DNA of 10,368 nucleotides from UBA3071 sp965369635 (GTDB lineage: Bacteria; Chloroflexota; Anaerolineae; UBA3071). Of the stretch, positions 6,950 to 10,368 are shown in pieces (within the stretch, counting starts at the first letter, position 1; the number at the start of each line of letters is the position of its first letter). The stretch is from contig CBDURC010000108.1 in the NCBI GenBank assembly GCA_965369635.1, positions 1-10,368 on the forward strand. Reading direction: 5' to 3'. Below the pieces are notes generated by a model. That model saw only the letters and a program-made list of their open reading frames with translations, was not told the DNA's origin and did not search any database. Made by a program: the position numbers and the translations under genes.

Positions 6950-7023
6950 CGCTTATCGCCTATCGCTCATCGCCTATCGCTTGTCGCCCATCGCTCATCC
7001 AGCACCGCTCATCGCCCATCGCC
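6926..7023. repeat. Array of 14 heptamers (family E)
   Basis: Plus-strand units follow the pattern N-R-TCGC-N (for example TATCGCT, CATCGCC); 12 of 14 keep the TCGC core, in perfect 7-base register. It overlaps the first 8 codons of the glycosyltransferase gene, and its ATG (6947-6949) belongs to one unit. Units vary at the same three positions, so this is a diverged tandem array. Confidence 0.92.
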
Positions 7024-7046
7024 TTGCGTATCTTCTCCAGTACCAT

Positions 7047-7074
7047 GTCCCTCGTTCCCCGTCCCTCGTCCCTC
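7047..7074. repeat. Four heptamers of GTCCCTC type
   Basis: GTCCCTC, GTTCCCC, GTCCCTC, GTCCCTC in exact 7-base register, lying 10 bases beyond the GMC stop codon (7084-7086). Same period as the neighbouring 6926-7023 array but a different unit. Confidence 0.75.
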
Positions 7075-7083
7075 ATTGCCTGC

Positions 7084-8685
7084 CTAAAGCTCCCCCCGCT
7101 TGGCCTGTTCGATCATGTAGTCCGAACTGTAGGCCGCCAGTGTCTGGATGGTGAGGGCAGGATTGGCCGCGCCGCCGGTGACGAAGCCAGAGCTGTCCAC
7201 AACGAAGAGGTTGGGCACGTCGTGACTCTGGCACCAGCGATTGAGCACCGACTTCTGAGGATCATCCCCCATGCGACAGGTACCCAGGTAATGCGAACTG
7301 CCGCCCAGCTTGTGCGTGGGCTCGCCGATCTCGATGGCCCCCGCAGCCTCCAGCAACTCCACCGTTCGGGCCTTGATGACCTTGAGCATCGCCCGATCAT
7401 TGGCCCCCAGCCCGTTGGTGATGCGGGGCACAGGTACGCCGTAGTTGTCCACCACCTTCGGATCCAGTGTCACCGTATTGTTAGCGTCGGGTAACTGCTC
7501 GCCCACAGTAGCGGTGCCCATTATGCGCCCGAACACGCGGCGCATAGCATCTTTGTGCTCCAGGCCCCAGCCGGGGACCTTGCGCGCCGTGGAGTAGGGC
7601 CAAAGCCAGCCGTTGTTCACCTCGATCGTCCAGCCGCGCACGAAATCGTGTTCGGGACGCGTTTCGTAGAAGTGCTCGATCATGCCGCCGCCGTGCGGGC
7701 CCCGGTAAGGGTCGAGCCGCTGCTCGAACCCCGCGCGGGTGAATACAGCCAGGTGCTCGGTGAAATACTTGCCCACCAGTCCGCTGGAATTGGCCAGCCC
7801 CTGCGGAAACAGCGACGATGTAGACAGCAACAGCAGACGAGGGGATTCCACGGCATTGGCCGCCAGCACCACCAGCCGCGCCTCCTGCTCCTGCTCCTGC
7901 CCGTCGGGGTCGAAGTAGATGACGCTGTGAGCGCGGCCCTGCCCATCCACGGTGATCTCCCGCACCGTGCAGAGCGATCGCACCTCCACCCGCCCCGTCG
8001 CTTCCGCCTTGCGGATGTAGGTCACGTCCGCAGTGCCCTTGGCCCCGATGGGACAGCCAGTGACGGTGGTCGCGCCACAGCGCACGCAGGCAGGCCGGCC
8101 ATCGTAGGGCACAGAATTGATCGCCAGGGGCGAAGGCCACAGTTCCCAACCCAGTTTCCGTGCGCCTTGCTGGATGGTTCGGCTGGCGCAGTTGAAGCCG
8201 AAGGGAGGCAGCGGGTAGGGGCCGCGTACCGCTTCGCCCGGCGCGCCCGCTCGGCCCGCCACCCCCAGTTCCCGCTCCACCTCGTCGTAGTACGGCGCCA
8301 GGTCCTCGTAGGTGATGGGCCAATCGTCGGCCACGCCATCAATGCTGCGCACCCGGAAATCAGAGACGTGGAAGCGGCGGGAGATGCCGGTGTAGACCAA
8401 CGTCGAACCGCCGACTCCTTTGATGCGGCTGAAGTGGAACCACGGCCCGTCGCTCCAGGTGTAGAGGTCGCGGCGTGGGTCCTGGGGCTCGAACAGCGCG
8501 GGCCCGGCCACTTCGAAATCATGTTGGCGAGTCGGGTAGTCCTTGGCCGGGTTGAAGCGCGGCCCTGCCTCCAGCACGACAACGCCGAACCCCGCCACGC
8601 CCAGCTTCTTGGCCACCACTGCCCCCGCTGCCCCCGCGCCGATGACGCAGACATCTACGGGGTCGGGTCTCTTTCTCAGAACCAT
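7084..8685 (-). CDS. GMC-family FAD oxidoreductase (gluconate 2-dehydrogenase large-subunit type)
   Basis: This is a 533-residue glucose-methanol-choline oxidoreductase. The N-terminal FAD Rossmann motif is VIGAGAAG (residues 14-21), with Glu39 ending the second strand as the likely ribose ligand. KGVGGSTLVYTG (89-100) is the second GMC signature area. The catalytic histidine is probably His465 in SSHYLGTCRMG, and the C-terminal NPALTIQTLAAY (508-519) completes the FAD site. A Cys-rich stretch (Cys200, Cys203, Cys211) lies where some dehydrogenase alpha subunits of this family carry an iron-sulphur cluster; three ligands would permit that, but it is inference. No signal peptide is seen. GGAGG stands 5 bases before the ATG. 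The partner gene upstream encodes subunit 3, so this is probably a periplasmic or extracytoplasmic sugar or sugar-acid dehydrogenase. Substrate is uncertain; a cytochrome c electron acceptor subunit is not in the window. Confidence 0.92.
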   Translation of the reverse strand: MVLRKRPDPVDVCVIGAGAAGAVVAKKLGVAGFGVVVLEAGPRFNPAKDYPTRQHDFEVAGPALFEPQDPRRDLYTWSDGPWFHFSRIKGVGGSTLVYTGISRRFHVSDFRVRSIDGVADDWPITYEDLAPYYDEVERELGVAGRAGAPGEAVRGPYPLPPFGFNCASRTIQQGARKLGWELWPSPLAINSVPYDGRPACVRCGATTVTGCPIGAKGTADVTYIRKAEATGRVEVRSLCTVREITVDGQGRAHSVIYFDPDGQEQEQEARLVVLAANAVESPRLLLLSTSSLFPQGLANSSGLVGKYFTEHLAVFTRAGFEQRLDPYRGPHGGGMIEHFYETRPEHDFVRGWTIEVNNGWLWPYSTARKVPGWGLEHKDAMRRVFGRIMGTATVGEQLPDANNTVTLDPKVVDNYGVPVPRITNGLGANDRAMLKVIKARTVELLEAAGAIEIGEPTHKLGGSSHYLGTCRMGDDPQKSVLNRWCQSHDVPNLFVVDSSGFVTGGAANPALTIQTLAAYSSDYMIEQAKRGEL

Positions 8686-8709
8686 TCAGGCCTCCATCAA
8701 CTCAAGGAG

Positions 8710-8770
8710 AACCACAGATCACACAGGTTTCACTGATTGGTCTTCTGTGTAATAGGTCCAATCTGTGGTT
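8710..8770. repeat. Long imperfect hairpin, copy A2 (ACAGATT family)
   Basis: This is a second member of the family at 2283-2347: the right arms share TCTGTGTAAT and match at about 23 of 27 positions. The outermost 10 bases (AACCACAGAT) pair perfectly. It fills the gap between subunit 3 (stop 8786) and the GMC gene, ending 24 bases before the GMC start, just ahead of GGAGG. Confidence 0.9.
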
Positions 8771-8785
8771 GCCCCCCGTCTTGCC

Positions 8786-9508
8786 TCACCGCCTCGCCTG
8801 CGGCGGACAATCTTCATAATGCAGATACCCTCGCGGCTGCGGCGGGCCGATGTAGCCCAGCATGTTCCAACTGATGGGATTGGTATAGAAGCCGGCCAGC
8901 GTGTCCTCCCGCACGAAGCGGAAGAAGGCCGCACCCGCCCCCAGCCCGAAGAGATTGTCGTAGGTCTTTTGCACTTTGCGCCAGGCCCGTGCCCAGAGAG
9001 AGGTCACCGGGCGCAGGCGCATGTCTAGCGTCGCTTCAGCTGCCTTCAGCACCTCCGTCCGCTGCTCCGCGCTGAGATTAATGAAGCGCTGCCCCCGCCC
9101 AAAGAGTTTACCGCTGGCCTCGTCCATCCAGCGCACGCCGTTGGCATAGCGCTGTCGCTCCGCCGCATCCCTGCTGACCTTGCGGTCAATGTAGCCAGCC
9201 ACGTTCGCCTCTGTCGCGCCTGGATTGTGGTCCGTGGGCACGATGAGGGCAGCGATGGCGGCCACGGTCACGTACTCATGCGCGGAGAGCGCCAGGAGCG
9301 GAGAGGGAGAGGGGGAGACCTGGGGATGGGGGGACGGGGAGACAAGGTAATCTGGTGAGAGTCCTCGTGTCTCCTTGTCTCCGAGTCTCCTGGTCCCTTT
9401 TCCAGTCGTGCCGCCAAATCTCCCTGCAGGACGCCATGCAGCGATGGCCAAGAGGCTCACAAGCCCCCGCCGCAGAAACTCCCGCCGCGTTGTCCTCTCA
9501 CGTCTCAT
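8786..9508 (-). CDS. Gluconate 2-dehydrogenase subunit 3 family protein with Tat signal
   Basis: This 240-residue small subunit pairs with the GMC flavoprotein 100 bases downstream. The twin-arginine signal is TRRFFL-like: TTRREFLRRG (residues 6-15), followed by a short hydrophobic stretch LVSLLAIAAW (16-25). The subunit 3 domain spans about 71-226, from LSAHEYVTVAAIAALIVPTD to the NPISWNMLGYIGPPQPRGY end, which is typical. Residues about 36-70 (between signal and mature domain) are translated from a GGAGAC-type repeat array and are Ser/Pro-rich, a plausible flexible linker. ATG at 9506-9508 has AAAGGGATAGGG just upstream; an ATG 32 codons further upstream gives no family sequence and would bury the Tat motif. 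In this family the small subunit often carries the export signal for the flavoprotein, which has none here. The exact substrate is unknown. Confidence 0.88.
   Translation of the reverse strand: MRRERTTRREFLRRGLVSLLAIAAWRPAGRFGGTTGKGTRRLGDKETRGLSPDYLVSPSPHPQVSPSPSPLLALSAHEYVTVAAIAALIVPTDHNPGATEANVAGYIDRKVSRDAAERQRYANGVRWMDEASGKLFGRGQRFINLSAEQRTEVLKAAEATLDMRLRPVTSLWARAWRKVQKTYDNLFGLGAGAAFFRFVREDTLAGFYTNPISWNMLGYIGPPQPRGYLHYEDCPPQARR
9299..9403. repeat. Inverted pair of 8-base arrays inside the subunit 3 gene (family F, copy 2)
   Basis: Plus-strand octamers GGGAGACC, TGGGGATG, GGGGGACG, GGGAGACA (9313-9344) face GTGTCTCC, TTGTCTCC, GAGTCTCC, TGGTCCCT (9367-9398). The arms can fold back. The array is open in the coding frame and gives residues about 36-70, between the Tat signal and the conserved domain. 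Confidence 0.85.
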
Positions 9509-9552
9509 GTCCCTATCCCTTTGGCTGGAAGATGACCTGGGAGTCTCTCCTG

Positions 9553-9569
9553 ACGGCCAAGGTGGCCGT
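9553..9569. repeat. Perfect 7-base-stem inverted repeat upstream of subunit 3 gene
   Basis: ACGGCCA-agg-TGGCCGT lies 44 bases before the subunit 3 start codon, in the leader of the oxidoreductase genes. It could be an operator or an RNA hairpin in the 5' leader. There is no T-run, so it is not an intrinsic terminator. Confidence 0.4.
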
Positions 9570-9697
9570 TCCGCTGGTAAGAGCTGTGCATTGCTCGATC
9601 TCATGATCTATCCTGTTAGAAAGCCACACTGTGATCCGCAGCCAGCGAGTTGGAGTTTCCCAGGGCTTGCTCCACAATGTGTCACTTGCGACCCGTA

Positions 9698-9726
9698 TTG
9701 CGATTATGGGCCACGTATGCTACAAT
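9698..9726 (+). promoter_or_regulatory. Candidate sigma-70-type promoter on plus strand
   Basis: TTGCGA at 9698-9703 and TACAAT at 9721-9726 are separated by exactly 17 bases; the -10 has an upstream TGC, giving an extended -10 look. It faces right, away from the subunit 3 operon, toward the doubtful ORF at 9791. The -10 lies in an inverted repeat (ATGCTA, three bases, TAGCAT at 9717-9731). Confidence 0.45.
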
Positions 9727-9741
9727 AGCATTGGTAACCAA
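9717..9741. promoter_or_regulatory. Two abutting palindromes over the -10/start region, possible operator
   Basis: ATGCTA-caa-TAGCAT (9717-9731) is a perfect 6-base inverted repeat and TTGGT-a-ACCAA (9731-9741) is a perfect 5-base inverted repeat. Together they cover the -10 box and the expected transcription start of the plus-strand promoter, a position typical of repressor operators. No regulator gene is adjacent in the window. Confidence 0.3.
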
Positions 9742-9790
9742 CTACTTCGCTAGCCGATAGCAGCGCTCCAGGTGAAAGTCAACCAGGAAC

Positions 9791-9985
9791 ATGCGTTTCC
9801 TGCAACTCGATGACGTTATGTTAAGGTTTGAAGCCCGTCTGGCCCGGGGCGAGGGTCCGGAGCATCCCGATTGGGAGGACTCGATCGAATGGCGGAACGC
9901 CGTGGAGTCCTTGCAGCGTACCCAGATGATACGGAGTCTGCTCCAATGGCTGCAGCATTCGACCGTGCCCTCGCCCGTTTCATAA
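9791..9985 (+). CDS. Hypothetical 64-residue protein, doubtful
   Basis: This is the only plus-strand ORF that might be real. It codes for an acidic, helical-looking protein (ARLARGEGPEHPDWEDSIEW, then QMIRSLLQWLQ). I do not recognise a family. Support: a good sigma-70-like promoter lies about 60 bases upstream at 9698-9726, and AGGA is close to the ATG (AGGTGA is farther away). Against: it is short, the Shine-Dalgarno spacing is poor on either choice, and a second ORF of similar length overlaps it in another frame. It could also be the remnant of a decayed gene. Confidence 0.3.
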   Translation: MRFLQLDDVMLRFEARLARGEGPEHPDWEDSIEWRNAVESLQRTQMIRSLLQWLQHSTVPSPVS

Positions 9986-10082
9986 TCGTCTGCCGCTATG
10001 TCATCGCTGCCCACGACCTCGTCACCAGATGGCGGATCGAATTGGCAGGTGGATATTCACGGTGCTGAACACCGATCTCTGA

Positions 10083-10103
10083 TCACGCATCACGCACCGC
10101 GTC
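10083..10103. repeat. Short heptamer array, GCATCAC type
   Basis: Three heptamers in register (GATCACG-like, CATCACG, CACCGCG) lie just downstream of the glycosyltransferase fragment. It is short, so it is called only by analogy with the longer heptamer arrays. Confidence 0.4.
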
Positions 10104-10119
10104 TTCCATCGTCACCGCT

Positions 10120-10368
10120 TCACCGGTCGCCGGTTTCGGTCTGATAAATGGTCAATCCCGTCTCTGGATGCCGGTACACCGGCTGCCACTCCGCCGGGTT
10201 GGCCTCGGCCTGCGTCCAGGGCTCCAACGGTGGACGGCTGCGTAACTTGCGCGGCGAGACCACGACATAGTTCGCCCCCTGTGCCTTCGCATAGTGCTGG
10301 GCCAACACAGGAGTCGCGTAGGGCATGGGCACGTGCACGCCGCCAGCGTAGAACGGCAATTGGCTATG
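10120..10368 (-). CDS. C-terminal fragment of a membrane glycosyltransferase (PMT/ArnT-like), 5' end outside window
   Basis: The last 82 residues of a protein whose start lies beyond the right edge. The segment FYAGGVHVPMPYATPVLAQH and then YAKAQGANYVVVSPRKLRSRP resembles the soluble C-terminal domain of polyprenyl-phosphate-dependent glycosyltransferases of the PMT_2/ArnT group, where a similar order (tyrosine, glycine-rich turn, then A-x-G-A-x-YVVV strand, and a final VYRHPETGLTIYQ strand) closes the protein. There is no sign of a frameshift; the open frame continues to the window edge (an apparent TTG start at 10357-10359 is inside it). The TGA stop is at 10120-10122. It would be a second glycosyltransferase of this type in the region. 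The family call rests on a short piece. Confidence 0.6.
   Translation of the reverse strand, partial: HSQLPFYAGGVHVPMPYATPVLAQHYAKAQGANYVVVSPRKLRSRPPLEPWTQAEANPAEWQPVYRHPETGLTIYQTETGDR

Larger units (their letters stand above)
9509..10119. other. Gene-poor interval between glycosyltransferase fragment and oxidoreductase operon
   Basis: About 610 bases without a secure gene. GC is lower than in the flanks (about 48% in the 60 bases at 9721-9780). It holds the 9553 hairpin, the plus-strand promoter with its palindromes, the doubtful ORF at 9791-9985, an imperfect GGTG-CACC palindrome near 10061-10073, and a small heptamer array at about 10083-10103. I find no convincing minus-strand promoter for the oxidoreductase genes and no intrinsic terminator for the glycosyltransferase upstream. 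Confidence 0.5.

Noticed and set aside
7555..8736. Plus-strand open frame of 393 codons
   Set aside because: Shadow of the GMC gene in high-GC DNA; the minus-strand protein has full FAD and catalytic motifs.
9871..10068. Second plus-strand ORF overlapping the 64-residue ORF
   Set aside because: It needs a TTG start without Shine-Dalgarno and overlaps in another frame; I see no family motif. A frameshifted older gene is possible but not supported.

Overview
The window is about 60% GC and looks like a chromosomal stretch of an uncultivated or little-studied bacterium. The HpnA-like epimerase, cobalamin-type radical SAM protein, PMT/ArnT-type glycosyltransferases, paired GMC oxidoreductase and gluconate-2-dehydrogenase-subunit-3 genes, and small-period intergenic repeats fit Chloroflexota best. 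That assignment is inference from gene style; no rRNA or marker gene is present.

All confidently called genes lie on the minus strand, so the window reads right to left. From the right edge there is the C-terminal end of a membrane glycosyltransferase (10120-10368). A gene-poor gap of about 600 bases follows (9509-10119), with one plausible plus-strand promoter and a doubtful 64-residue ORF. Next come a two-gene oxidoreductase unit (Tat-exported subunit 3, then the FAD-binding GMC subunit, 9508-7084), a complete PMT/ArnT-like glycosyltransferase (6949-5348), a low-GC DinB-like gene (5093-4611), and a tight five-gene run: B12-type radical SAM enzyme (4569-3181), SAM methyltransferase (3110-2304), HpnA-like NAD-dependent epimerase (2266-1250), left-handed beta-helix acyltransferase (1178-489) and a diacylglycerol-kinase-family lipid kinase that runs off the left edge (457-1). 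The five-gene set reads as a lipid or glycolipid/surface-glycan modification pathway; the product cannot be named from sequence.

The most unusual signal is not a gene. Nearly every gene junction, and three protein-coding regions, carry a short-period array (unit 7, 8, 9, about 10, or 21 bases) whose unit sequence differs from site to site while the construction is the same. Four junctions (1202-1277, 2283-2347, 3125-3177, 8710-8770) carry inverted pairs of such arrays that can fold into long imperfect hairpins. Each sits between the stop codon of the upstream gene and the Shine-Dalgarno sequence of the downstream gene, and in two cases contains the stop codon. Other arrays are single-orientation: 24 nonamers at 5150-5367, 14 heptamers at 6926-7023. 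These supply the stop and the start codon, respectively, of the same glycosyltransferase gene. Related arrays are translated in frame inside the epimerase, the radical SAM protein and the subunit 3 protein.
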